Shown piece by piece: positions 50,336-59,879 of a DNA stretch of 64,000 bases. Position numbers and translations under genes: made by a program. A model generated the notes under the pieces. It did not search any database. It saw only the letters and a list, made by a program, of their open reading frames with translations, and was not told the origin of the DNA. This stretch comes from Amborella trichopoda (taxonomy: Eukaryota; Streptophyta; Magnoliopsida; Amborellales; Amborellaceae), in assembly GCF_000471905.2 (NCBI RefSeq), contig NW_006499776.1:1527486-1591485 (forward strand), given 5' to 3'. Positions within the stretch are counted from its first letter, which is position 1, and each line of letters opens with the position of its first letter.

Positions 50336-52260
50336 TCTAGGATGAAGAGTTTCCTCTAAGAAGACTCAAAAGATCTTTTTCAGCCTCTTGGAGGTGATAA
50401 TCACCAGCGAATATGAATTTACTAGGACCATCCTCTTCGTCTTCGTTTTCAATCATAGGAATGATAACATCCTCCTTTGAGTTACTCGGAGCTTCCGTTT
50501 CTTCGGTCATTGTGGCCATATTTTTAAGGAGAGGGTTTGTAAAGATACCCATCTTTTGATTAGATTTCTCAACAAGTTGATTTCTAGGTCTGACAGAGAT
50601 GTCGCCCCTATTGATCATTGAATCACCCTCTTCAAATAGAAACAGTTTTGGGTATAATGATCCTGGTTTCTATGCCACTTGCACCATCTGTTCTTATCCT
50701 TAACCTCAAATGGTGGTTCAGATGGTGGCGGGAGTTGAACCATGTTTTTCTTCAAGAGTAACTCCAGCACTTTTTCTAACGGGTCTTTGAGAGGAGTGAA
50801 GTTGTGCCATTGATTGTTATTTTGAGCGTCAGCTCTAGGCTGACCCCTTCGAATTTGATTCCTATTGTTATGCTGAGTGGCTGAACCTTGAGCCGGTCTA
50901 TTATTGACAACCTCATTAACTTGACTAGAAACGTTCCCCTTACCATTGCTCTTATTCTTATCTTGGGGAGTCGTGATGGGTTTGTTATCGGGCCTAGTGC
51001 TGAAGGGTGTTGCTCTCGCCCTTTCATATCGTGCCATTCGGTTGATATTAGAGCCAAAAGAGTGGGGGACAATGCCTTAGCTGAAGAAAGTCTTGTATTC
51101 AGAAGCGGCATTTTCTAAGGCCATGGAAATTTTAACTGGGTCTGTAAGTGGACATTCAATGGCTCACATCGTCGCCTCGTGGAATTGACCAATGGAATCC
51201 TCAAAGGAGTATCCGGGGTTTTGTTTTGTGGCACTGAGCTCAGCCTGGGAGAGAGATCTTTGTGTTGACCCACGGTAATGAGAGATGAACTAGTTGAACA
51301 TTTTGTCTAGAGTAATGTGTGGTTGAGCGGTCATTATTCTCTGATGCCAGTTCAAGGCCTCGCCGGTCAATGTTTGTGAAAACAGGGCCTTCAGCTCGTT
51401 AGGCCTATCTCTCAAAGCTCGAACGGAGAGGAGGTACGCATTGACGTGAATATCTAGGTTACTCTTCTCATTGAATTTGTTTCTAAACTCTGGGATTACA
51501 AACCCTGAGGAAAGGTCTTCCATGCCTCCTAGGGTCTCATCAACATAAGCCTTTGAAGGTAGGATTTCATGCCTACCCATTCTTACAAGTATATCTTGTA
51601 TTGCCTTTGTGTTGCTGTCTTGTTGGGTATTTGGCATGATAATAGGCCCACCGATCGATGGGTTTCCAAGCACAGCCTGATGAGTCGAGACTTGGGGTAG
51701 ATGTTGGCTCACTTGTGCTTGAGATTGATGAGCAACGGTAACCGAGGCAGTTTCACATGTTTGTGCTTGAGGGGCGTACTGACCCATAGATCTCTCCACT
51801 GGTTGCGAAAACTGCATGGTTTGTTGGACCGGATGTACCGAAGGCACTGATTGAGGAATCGACTGACTCGGCTGTGCCAGGGGTTGACCTATGCTATTAG
51901 GCTAGATTAAGATCGATACATGAGCTGGGGCTATGACAGTGTAACCTAGATGAGCTAGACTCTTAAGGGTGGCCTGGATGTCCATCTCACCTAAGGGTCG
52001 GTACCATATTCAGAACTTCATGGGTTATACTATGGTGACTCGAGGTTGGGTTAGACCTCTTAGACCTAGTTGGGTCTTCATTTTGAGACTGTTGAGCCTC
52101 AAGGTTATCTGGGTGCAACTTCTTGGGGGCCTTAGATATAGCATGGACCTCTCCTCTCACACGACTCCTACTTTGGTTTCCTAAGGTTACACGGCTCCAA
52201 CTGTGGCTACGTAACGTTCCCTCTACGACAATGCCCAGTCGGACCCCTTGACTATTCAAT
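50336..52260 (-). pseudogene. Ty3/gypsy gag fossil (minus strand)
   Basis: Translated minus-strand pieces carry a retrotransposon gag signature: a stretch ending in GEALNWHQRI at about 51340-51520, which resembles the conserved L-x-G-x-A-L-x-W core of the gag domain. Further on, at about 50650-50700, lies a zinc-knuckle-like CKWHRNQDHYTQNC, followed by a basic, helix-like KRVIQ/INRGDI region typical of plant Ty3/gypsy gag (for example YCxFHxxxGHxTxxC then LIxRG). A Gln/Pro-rich segment lies N-terminal to these. The protein would have packaged element RNA in virus-like particles. The element is broken in several places and no matching pol is visible on this strand. It probably belongs to the Ty3/gypsy superfamily, possibly Tat-like, and is old. 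Confidence 0.8.
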
Positions 52261-52700
52261 GTTTTCCAGGCAGAATCTGCTTTTTAGACCATACACACCT
52301 CGAGATTAGGAGTAGATCTTTGGGACTTGACTCTTCCTCTATTTAGAGACCAGGGATTCAGATTATGGACTGGGCTGAGTTCTGATCGTCATCCTAAGGG
52401 ATTGTGGCATAGTAGTCCTTAGGTTTGGGAAGGTTGGGCTTAGAGTCGGTTGTGGAACAGTCATCATAGTCACCTTGGGTGACTGACATGGTGATTTCTC
52501 TTGGCAAGGTACTAGAATCTAGACTTGACGAACGAGGTTGTACCTAGCCTAACTCTTTAGGTAAACCTTAAGTTAGACCTAGGCTAAGACTAGACTAGAA
52601 TCTAGACTCACTGAGTTTTGGTGCAGACCCTAAGCTAGGGTGAGTCGAATCTATCTCTAGAGCTAACTCTAAACATAGACCTATACTAGAATCTAGACTA
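52261..52700. other. Non-coding stretch with scattered AATCTAGACT-type motifs
   Basis: Repeated short words such as GAATCTAGACT, AGACCTA and CTAAGCTAG occur between about 52510 and 52700. They look like an eroded extension of the adjacent 160-bp tandem repeat. I see no gene. Confidence 0.5.
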
Positions 52701-52704
52701 AGAT

Positions 52705-53310
52705 CTAAACTAGATGGTGCATGAGTCTCGGCTCCGACCAAGGGTGGGTCTAGGTTAGGACCAGGGTGTGAGCCTGGTTCGAACTTAGACTAAGCTGGGT
52801 GCAAGCCTGGGCTTGGACTTAGAGGGTTTTGAAACTCAGACCAGATGTGGACCCGGATTGGATCAAGATTGAACTAGGAATAAGCCTTCGACTAGGACCA
52901 AGAGGGGGCCTTGGTTCAGACTTGGGTGTGAATCTGGTTCAGACCTGGGCTAGTCTAGGTATATGCCTAGACTTGGACCCAGAGAGTTTTAAGGATTAGA
53001 TCAGTTGTGGATCTGGAATGGATCAAAGACGAGCTAGGAACGAGCTTTCGACTAGAACCAAGAGGGGTCCTAGGTTCGGACCTGGGTGTGAACTTCGTTC
53101 GAACCTAGGCTAGGTTGGGTACAAGCCTGAACTTAGACCCAGAGAGTTTTAATGATCAGACCAGACGTGGACCCGGAATGGATCGAAGATGAGCTAGGAA
53201 CGAGCCTTCGACTCGGACCAAGAGGGCGTCAAGGTTCGGATCAAGGTGAAACCTGGTTCAGACCTAGGCTACGCTGGGTATAAGCCTAAAATTTGACCCA
53301 GAAGCTTAAC
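52705..53310. repeat. 160-bp tandem repeat, about 3.7 copies
   Basis: Unit starts at 52803, 52963, 53123 and 53282 (AAGCCTGGGCTTGGACTT and variants) give periods of 160, 160 and 159 bp. Shared internal blocks are GACCCAGAGAGTTTTAA, ATGGATC, GAGCTAGGAACGAGC, CTTCGACT and GACCAAGAGGG. A partial copy precedes the first full unit. The array lies between inverted arm B and the gag fossil, where the 5' leader of the minus-strand element would be. Confidence 0.9.
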
Positions 53311-53869
53311 ACGAACCAAAAGCGGGTCTGGACTGGAATCTAAGATTAACCGATCAGAAATGAGCAAGCAAGCACACGAAAACATTTGACCAAGTTTGAT
53401 TATGGGTAGGCTTGGCTTGAGAGTGGGTTCCTAACTATTGAAATGCGGCTGGGCTGATATAGGTCCCAACAAAAGTCCTGGCCTCCTGTTATAGGATGTT
53501 CAGCAGGTCCTATTATAGGCGGAGTTGCTTTGAGGCAAAGGATTATGCAGGGGCGCTCATAGTTAAAGTTACGCTAATCCCAACCTCCTCAACACTCAAT
53601 GATAGGTTCCCCTCAAGTCGTTAACACAAATTTTGGGGGTTTTCGAAAAATTTGTTTTCTGGTTTTCCGGGATTTCCTGTCGGTGTATGCTAGAGTGTGT
53701 AAAGAAGCACGAAAATGAAAATAAAGTCAAGCACACAGGCACATAATAAGAAAGAAATCAAGTGAGCGCTCGACGCTGATCGAGCCTAGCTATGCGCGCT
53801 TCGAAGCCAAACTCGCTCGAGGCACAAGTCGAAAACCCTTACGGGTTAAATTCGGCTTAATCAGGCACT
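53311..53869. other. Non-coding retroelement-like stretch
   Basis: A near-palindromic pair, CCTGTTATAGG and CCTATTATAGG, lies at 53497-53531. The sequence then merges into arm B. Small frames on the minus strand show no domain. I see no gene. Confidence 0.5.
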
Positions 53870-54632
53870 CCAAGACAAAGTTATGGGTGAAATACCGAAA
53901 AGGGGTAGGTCGCACACTATTCCCATGTGGCCTCACTGCATAAAAAAAACCATTAAAGGTGGCTGTTTTTACAGTCACAACCAGTCACTTTCGGGGCCCA
54001 TATCTCACTTGTTCCAAGTCGGATCACTCCCAAATTTTGTGAGCGTGTTTGTGAGCAATTCTATATGTGGTATTCCCTGTGAGGATGCTCGAACAGAGAG
54101 AAAAACTAAATGAAAGTTGCTGATCCATGAAAGAAGTTGCAGAAAATTCAACAAGCAACACATCTGGTTCGAGCAGCCAGATCACGACGCTCGCATACCC
54201 GATCAAAATGAAACCAATTGTATTATGTGCGTGAGGTCTGAGGTTATCTCTGGTCTGAACCTCGTGTGTAATGAATGGTTGGATTTCACATATGAAGGTG
54301 TAAAAAATGCTATAAATTTCGATCATCGGATTTCAAGATTCCGGTCCAAAACTCAAGACAACAAAATCTTCATCTGGACACAAAATCAAGCTACGTTTGT
54401 TGCAACATGATCGTGACGACATGTTCAGTGTGATTCAATGAAGAAGTCATGAAGAAACATTAAGGAACGAGAGCACAATCGATCTGAAGTTTTTAAGATT
54501 CATCCAAAATTCAAGTCTCATGATCATGGCTCAAAAACATGATTGATGGCTTGAAGTTGGCATCAAAATGATCACCATGCCGAGCCCTACAACCAAATAA
54601 TAATCCATCGATCAAATGAGCATCAGAACGAC
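53870..54632 (-). repeat. Inverted repeat arm B, retroelement-derived
   Basis: The reverse complement aligns with 46381-47150 over its whole length. Matching landmarks are CAAGTCTCATGATCATGGCT (54511), AAAGGTGGCTGTTTTTACAG (53956) and ATGAGCATCAGAACG (54616). The distance between the arms is about 6.7 kb. Because the arms are inverted they are not the two direct LTRs of a single insertion; two insertions of one family in opposite orientation, or an inversion, would explain them. Confidence 0.78.
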
Positions 54633-54819
54633 CCCGAATCAATCATGAAACATCACGCAAGTTCTCAGGCCGCAGTAGGGACTGTTATGGAATTCCACAC
54701 ATTATTTGGTGGGGGAAAAACAGACCTTTTGCACCCATTTTTAGAACTTCTTTAAAATCAATTAAGTTGTTATTATCTTCAATTCTAGGTATTTTTTGGG
54801 CGTACAGCCACATTTTAGC

Positions 54820-54835
54820 CCAATTCTATATAAAC
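54820..54835 (+). promoter_or_regulatory. LTR promoter: CCAAT and TATA box
   Basis: CCAAT at 54820-54824 and TATATAAAC at 54827-54835. The TATA box is followed about 25-35 bp later by the expected start region (around 54860). The two boxes are unusually close together, so the CCAAT match may be incidental. Confidence 0.7.
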
Positions 54836-54971
54836 AGGCAATGCCTCACTGTACAAAGAACGGATTCATTCTTCTTGGATCAATCAACAAAATTCTGAAT
54901 TTTGTTAAAGCTTGTGGGTACATCTTGGAGGGAGAGAGAAGAAAGGGATCGGTACCATCAGGTAGGTAACT

Positions 54972-55350
54972 TTCTCTCCTCCCCTCTTTCTCTCTTCTCC
55001 CATCGTTCTCTCTCCTTCTCTCTTTCTATCTCCTCCCCTCTTTCTCCCTTTTTTCTCATCTCTATCTCTTTCTCTCTCCTCCCCTCTTTCTCCCTTTTTT
55101 CTCATCTCTATCTCTTTCTCTCTCCTCCCCTCTTTCTCCCTTTTTTTTCATCTCTATCTCTTTCTCTCTCTTCTTCTCATCTCTATCTCTTTCTCTCTCT
55201 TCTTCTCGTCTCTTTCTCTTCTCCCCTCTTTTTCATCTCCATCTCTTTCTCTCTCCTTCCCCTTTCACATCTTTATCTCTCTCTCTTCTTCTCGTCTTTA
55301 TCTCTTTCTCTCTCTTCTTATCATCTATTTTTTGCTCTCTCCTTTTCTTC
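54972..55350 (+). repeat. Pyrimidine-rich minisatellite, 46-bp period
   Basis: Almost pure C/T on this strand. The block CCTCCCCTCTTTCTCCC begins at 55032 and again at 55078 with the following TTTTTTCTCATCTCTATCTC, giving a 46-bp period. Later units are shortened. It lies in the transcribed part of the LTR. A 156-codon frame across it is low-complexity Ser/Leu/Phe and is not a gene. Confidence 0.92.
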
Positions 55351-55356
55351 TGTTGC

Positions 55357-56065
55357 AGTCGAGGAAGCCTAGCGCTGGTTAGATTTCTCTTTCTTCTTCT
55401 CTTTTGTTGCAATCAGTGAAGCATAACGCCGACTAAATTTCTCTCTCTTTCTCTTCTATTACAGTCGGTGAAGCCTAGCATCGGATTGATTTCTCTCTCT
55501 CCTCTTTTATTGCAGTGGAAGAAGTGTAACGTCGGCTCAATTTTTCTCTCTCTCTCTTCTGAATAGTCGATGAAGCTTAATGCCGGTTGGATTTTCCTCT
55601 CTTCATTTTCTTCCATCACAATAAGCACAAGCCTAGCGCCAACTAGGTTGCTCTCCTCGTCTCTTCTATCACAGTCGACGAAGCTTAGCAACTACACCTT
55701 CTCTCATTTCTTCTGTCACAGTCGGCAAAGCCTAATGCTGGCTCAATCTCTCTCTCTCATGCTTCTCTTCCATCACAATCGAGGCAAGCCTAGCACCGGT
55801 TGTGTTGCTCTCTTTCTTTTCTTTTGTCACAGTAGGCAAAACCTAGCATTGACTACACCTTCTCTCTTTTCTTCTGACATAGTCGGTAAAGCCTAACACT
55901 GACTACATTTTCTCTCTCTTCTTCTGGCACAGTCGGTGAATCTTAATACTGACTGTGTCTTCTCTCTCTTCTCCTCTGTATAACATAGTTGGTGAAGCCT
56001 AACACCGACTATATTTTCTCTCTCTTCCTTTTAACACAGTCAGCAATGTCTAACGCCAAAAGTGT
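55357..56065 (+). repeat. Tandem array of about 14 hairpin units within the LTR
   Basis: Units start near 55357, 55411, 55463, 55514, 55565, 55620, 55673, 55720, 55777, 55831, 55881, 55931, 55987 and 56038 (spacing 47-57 bp). Each has a core like AGTCGGTG, then a loop like AAGCCTAA, then CACCGACT, followed by a C/T-rich linker. Several cores form complete eight-pair stems if G-U pairs are allowed (55720, 55931, 55987), and others form six or seven pairs. Some substitutions on one side of the stem are matched on the other. In RNA this would be a row of small stem-loops. Function unknown. Confidence 0.88.
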
Positions 56066-56870
56066 CTTCCTTCCATGTCTCTCTTTTATACACTCTCCTC
56101 CCATACTCTTCTCTTCCTTTCTCCTCCCTCCTTCCTTTCTCCTCCCTCCTTCCTTCTGTTCCCTTCTTCTCTTATTTCATTTCTTATTCTTTCCTAATAA
56201 CCATCATTCTGTTATTCTTTCATTCGACTAAGAGGGATTGAGGTTAGCCTCTCGAGGAATCCTTTTGTCTAGCCGTAATGTTGTTGTGCCAAGATTACTT
56301 GGCTTGCTTTATTGCTGTGACAGACTAACCATCGTGTCTAGCTTCTCGATACTGATAATGATGTCTAGTAGTAATCCTATGAGTCGGTCTTAGTTGCCGA
56401 GCCTGTTTATCTATCACGTAAGACCAATTATCAATCAGCTTAGTCACCGCTGTGATCCTCCCGCTCAGCCGAATTCTTCTCTTCCCCGTCTTTCTTCTCT
56501 TATTTTTCTATCCTTCTTTTTGACTGCTCATGCTTGTGTATGTTCATCAAAGAGGAAAAGGGTGAGGTCGGACCCACCTATCTTATAACCTTTGCCATAT
56601 GTGTATGATTGCAGAAAAAATAAGAATACAAGCCAAGGGAGGCGATTCCGAACCAGTTTTATTACTGGGGTCTTTCTTCGTGATGTAAGAGGGCCCCCAC
56701 TCGAGGCAGCCCGAGTAAGTCCCGAACCCACCTTAAATTCCTCTCTCACCGATTGGTAACACCTGTCCCCGTTCTCGAAAGAGATTCCCAAGAGAGCGAT
56801 ATCAAAAACATCCCTGATCTTCCCTCGAAACCCGAGATACATGCCGCCCAATCCTCAAAACGAGATCAAG
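56066..56870 (+). other. 3' part of the LTR, no gene
   Basis: C/T-rich DNA to about 56230, then mixed sequence ending at the primer-binding-like site. Frames of 64-107 codons here show no recognisable domain. Confidence 0.55.
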
Positions 56871-56883
56871 GCACTTAACCATC

Positions 56884-56902
56884 TTGGTGACTCCACTGGA
56901 GA
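56884..56902 (+). other. Primer-binding-like site of the plus-strand element
   Basis: TTGGTGACTCCACTGGAGA resembles the TGGCGACTCC(A/G)CTGGGGA motif found just inside the 5' LTR of many Tat/Ogre-lineage plant elements, where a host tRNA primes reverse transcription. Its place directly after the inferred LTR end and the orientation shared with gag and pol support the reading. Confidence 0.65.
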
Positions 56903-58120
56903 CTTACTATCCCTTAGTTGGATCGTTATTGTTTGGCTAGTTTCTTGTTTTATTATTTGCTTTCATTATCTGTTCACATTTTATTTAAGGCTTGTGAGTT
57001 CTGTAACCCATTTATCTGGATCGGGGATTTTCTTATCGCCACATTCAAGAGTGTCCCTAGGGAACAAGTCCCTTCGACTTCGTTCCCAACCTTCCTCTTG
57101 AGCAAAGACCCCATGTCTAGCTCCCAGGTCTTAACCTGGACCGATGTGAGGCGGGACTTAAAGGTCCCTTACTACCCATCTCCTCGCTCTAGTGGAAACT
57201 CCATTAAGGCACCCTGCATCGACAACACTTCTGTTGCCCCACATAGCATGCACCCAGCCACCGGCAAGTCACTTGCCAGTCGTGTTCCTGAGGTACGCTG
57301 GAAGGCTGCCCAGTCCCTTTCTGCAAAAGGCAAACAATTGTCATTTCTTCTATGGGTCGCCATAGGGCTACCCCCCACATTTCTGCACCACTAGTCTTTA
57401 TCCCTTGAGGCTCAACACATCGAGGCGAAAATGCCGCAATCTCAACCCCTCACACACACCACAAGGCTCGTGGGTCACCCACTCGAGCCACATTTCAGGG
57501 CAACCCTTGTGCTATCCTGAGTCAGCATCCAAGATCTGACCTTCTAAGGTCAGGTCCTGTGCACGCTGATCATGTGCAACTCACTGCTCGGGGCAACAAC
57601 ATCATTACGTCAACTCGAGTACACATGAGACGACCTCCTCGTCTTCGTATTCAGCCCACACAAGTGCACTCTGTAAGGGGCAGGCTTACACTTGTTCTCT
57701 TACAGACACTTGATCGTATGTCTTGACCTCCTAAGGCCAAATCACTTCCACGAGCTCGGACTGACCGCCAGGTCTCCCGTAAGCCTTCTTTAAGGGTTGC
57801 ACACGCATCGCCATCACAGACATCCCCTCACCCTAGACTCGGGCCTTCTCATGACTCAATCCTGCTCCGGCCCACTCCTCCTTCGTCAAGCAAGCACCTT
57901 TAGCTTTAGCACTCGTAGGTTTTCCCGAAGAGTACCACCTTGAACGAGCCCTGTCACTTTTGTTGTGTCTCTAGAGCTCATAAGAAAGCTCAAGGCATTG
58001 ACCTGATGGAAGATCGAGTCCTTCATCCTCCCCAGCCTAAGATGACTCCAGTTCTTGGCCCTCACCCATTGCCACACCTGATGGAGCTCTACATCGTTAG
58101 ATCGCTTGATTATGCGTTGT
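56903..58120 (+). other. Leader / 5' internal region of the retroelement
   Basis: GC-moderate sequence between the two primer-site-like motifs. A 158-codon frame at 56918-57394 and shorter frames at 57172-58170 have no domain I recognise, and their codons show no obvious bias, so I do not call a gene. Long leaders, sometimes with an extra poorly conserved reading frame, are known in Tat/Ogre elements. Confidence 0.45.
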
Positions 58121-58123
58121 AAA

Positions 58124-58144
58124 CAGTTTGGGGCCACCGTGGGG
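58124..58144 (+). other. Second primer-binding-like motif
   Basis: A string beginning GTTTGGGGCCACCGTGGGG resembles the GTTTGGCGCC...GTGGGG primer-site motif of another group of plant Ty3/gypsy elements. It may mark a second, nested element whose LTR I cannot delimit, or may be chance. Confidence 0.35.
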
Positions 58145-58269
58145 TAAATCGAGCGTGATCCAAGCATCAAAATTTTGAAAATCTCATAAAACGTTTAAAC
58201 TTTCCAGTGTTATAGGTACGATTTTATGAATTTTCCAAAGTTTCAGATCAAAATAAATAGTTTTATGTA

Positions 58270-58950
58270 AGATCTGCAGTCCCCTCCTATCGCTTTATTT
58301 TAAATTAAGTTTATTTTATCAATATATACAAGAAAAAAATATAAAAAAATGAAAAATAAAAATAGGTTTTTGGGCGACACCAGCTCACAAGAGCGACACC
58401 CCTTGTGTCGCCCAAAAAAAGACATGTTTTATTTTTCTGAAAATTTTTAAAACTATTTTAGGACCTATCTAGAGTCTTATCATAAATTTTCAAAGCAAAA
58501 TAAATTTTTAAAAAATACCAAAAAACTATTTTACTCGATATAGGTTTGTCCTATCTGAACTTCATTGTTTTCCAGTTATTTTAATTTATTTCATAAAAAC
58601 CAATTGTTTTTAGTGTTTACTAAAGTTTAATGTAGTTTAATTTCATCTCAATACTTCATAAAAAAATATAAAATAAATAAAATAAAAATATTGGTTTTGG
58701 GCGATACAGCTGGTGTCGCCCAGCTTACAAGGGCGACACTACCTGTGTCGCGCAAACTACAATGTCTCATATTGCTCTAAATATTTTTAGGTCTCTTCCA
58801 GTGACTCTTAGCTGAATGCTCAAAAAACTTCAACTTAAAATAAAATTTTTAAAAAATACCAAGAAAATGTTTTTATTCAGGTAGGTTTGCTCTATTCTTG
58901 ACTTTCTGATTTCATTCTAGTTAGTTAATTTTGGTTGAATTATTGTTTTC
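58270..58950. repeat. Tandem duplication of about 340 bp with GGGCGACAC hairpins
   Basis: Two diverged AT-rich units share a GGGCGACAC hairpin (58367-58418 and 58698-58753) and an AAATTTTTAAAAAATACCA(A) block (58503 and 58843), an offset of about 340 bp. A third relative is at 47461-47640. The first hairpin has a 14-bp perfect stem with a 24-base loop. Non-coding. Confidence 0.75.
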
Positions 58951-58997
58951 CTTACTTTCATCATGCTTAGTTTAACTATTTCTCATCAGTTTAAAAG

Positions 58998-59000
<3 letters not shown>

Positions 59001-59039
<39 letters not shown>
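59001..59039. repeat. TA dinucleotide microsatellite
   Basis: About 19 uninterrupted TA dinucleotides, flanked on the left by AT-rich and on the right by CpG-dense sequence. Confidence 0.97.
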
Positions 59040-59040
<1 letters not shown>

Positions 59041-59041
<1 letters not shown>

Positions 59042-59220
59042 TACTCTACATACGAACCTATCGTCCGTTCGAGTACTACTCCGTCCGACGTCCGGGTACG
59101 ACGCCGTCGTACCGGTTAGACACGACTGTGNNNNNNNNNNNNNNNNNNNNGAGTCATCCTCGACTCGGGTCACGCTCGACTTAGCACGGACTGTGCCTGG
59201 TTTCACGGCCTAGACCCTAC
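59041..59220. other. CpG-dense patch spanning the assembly gap
   Basis: I count 14 CpG dinucleotides in the 90 bases before the gap and 6 in the 70 bases after it, against very few in the AT-rich sequence to the left. No gene or promoter motif is visible. Confidence 0.7.
59131..59150. other. Assembly gap of 20 N
   Basis: Unresolved bases. The true gap length is unknown, so distances and frames across it should not be trusted. Confidence 0.99.
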
Positions 59221-59233
59221 ATTCTTAAGGATT

Positions 59234-59330
59234 CCTCACCCCTCCCGGATCGAATGGCGGTGGTCCCACCACTGTTTGACGTACCAAAAGTATAACTCTA
59301 GTTACAGAGTCCATTTCAGGGTGCTAGAGA
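59234..59330 (+). repeat. Dispersed segment related to 47152-47240
   Basis: AATGGCGGTGGTCCCA and the following diverged sequence match the segment behind arm A. The remainder to about 59880 is non-coding on inspection. A 96-codon minus-strand frame at 59316-59606 has no recognisable domain. Confidence 0.6.
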
Positions 59331-59879
59331 CCGATTTCCCCGAAATTGTTTATTTGTGTTCACTACCTTAAACATGTATGATAGTGATGAAACTTGGCAG
59401 GTGGTATTTGAAGTGCTGATAAATACCTTGACCAATTTTGAGGCCATTCTGAGACTGTCACGAATTTCCAATGTTTTGTAGGCTTTATTGACCTGCTTCG
59501 TATCAGGGACCAAGGTGCTGAAAATACGTTCAAACACTAATCTGTAAGTAAGTTCGCATAGAGAGACTGTCACACCCCCATGGTGGGTCACGACAATAGT
59601 CCTCAAGCTCAGGAAACAACCGGGGCAATGGTAGGTCTCTGGCCAACACCCGGGGCAACCAACGAAAAGGGGTAATCAGTGCAACTGTTAGCGTTAGTGA
59701 TCCAAAGAAGACTGACTCTCAGACTTTGAACCTCTCTAAAAGGGTAAGCACAACAAAGATATCACCTCAGTCCGGCAAACAGCAACCGTCATACAACTGG
59801 GTACCCCCACCTGGAAACCTTAACCAAGATGACTGTTAGAGCAGACATCAGAGCAAGGTTTATCCTTTTGAAAAGGTAT

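Larger units (their letters stand above)
54683..56873 (+). mobile_element. LTR of a Ty3/gypsy (Tat/Ogre-like) element
   Basis: The block starts with TGTTATGGAATTCC and ends near CA at about 56872, just before a primer-binding-like site. It carries a CCAAT box at 54820 and a TATA box at 54827, then a long pyrimidine-rich transcribed part with two tandem repeats. A length of about 2.2 kb fits large plant Ty3/gypsy LTRs. The downstream gag and pol remnants lie in the same orientation, so this is probably the 5' LTR. A second LTR is not seen before the window ends, so age cannot be estimated from LTR divergence. Boundaries are inferred from the promoter, the terminal TG/CA and the following site, not from an alignment of two copies. 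Confidence 0.65.

Noticed and set aside
52361-52395. A further stranded satellite monomer (TATGGACTGGGCTGAG)
   Set aside because: Only about 16 bases match and the TTTAGGG block is missing; chance similarity is plausible.
46381-54640. Arms A and B as the two LTRs of one insertion
   Set aside because: LTRs of one insertion are direct repeats; these are inverted.
54902-55372. 156-codon Ser/Leu/Phe-rich frame as a membrane protein
   Set aside because: It is a direct translation of the C/T-rich minisatellite in the LTR.
56884-56902. tRNA gene
   Set aside because: Only a short primer-site-like match is present; there is no cloverleaf or internal promoter boxes.
56918-57394. 158-codon frame as a host gene
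   Set aside because: No domain, it starts inside the element leader next to the primer-like site, and other frames overlap it on both strands.
58963-59206. Frames crossing the TA microsatellite and the N gap
   Set aside because: They depend on unknown bases and on a dinucleotide repeat.
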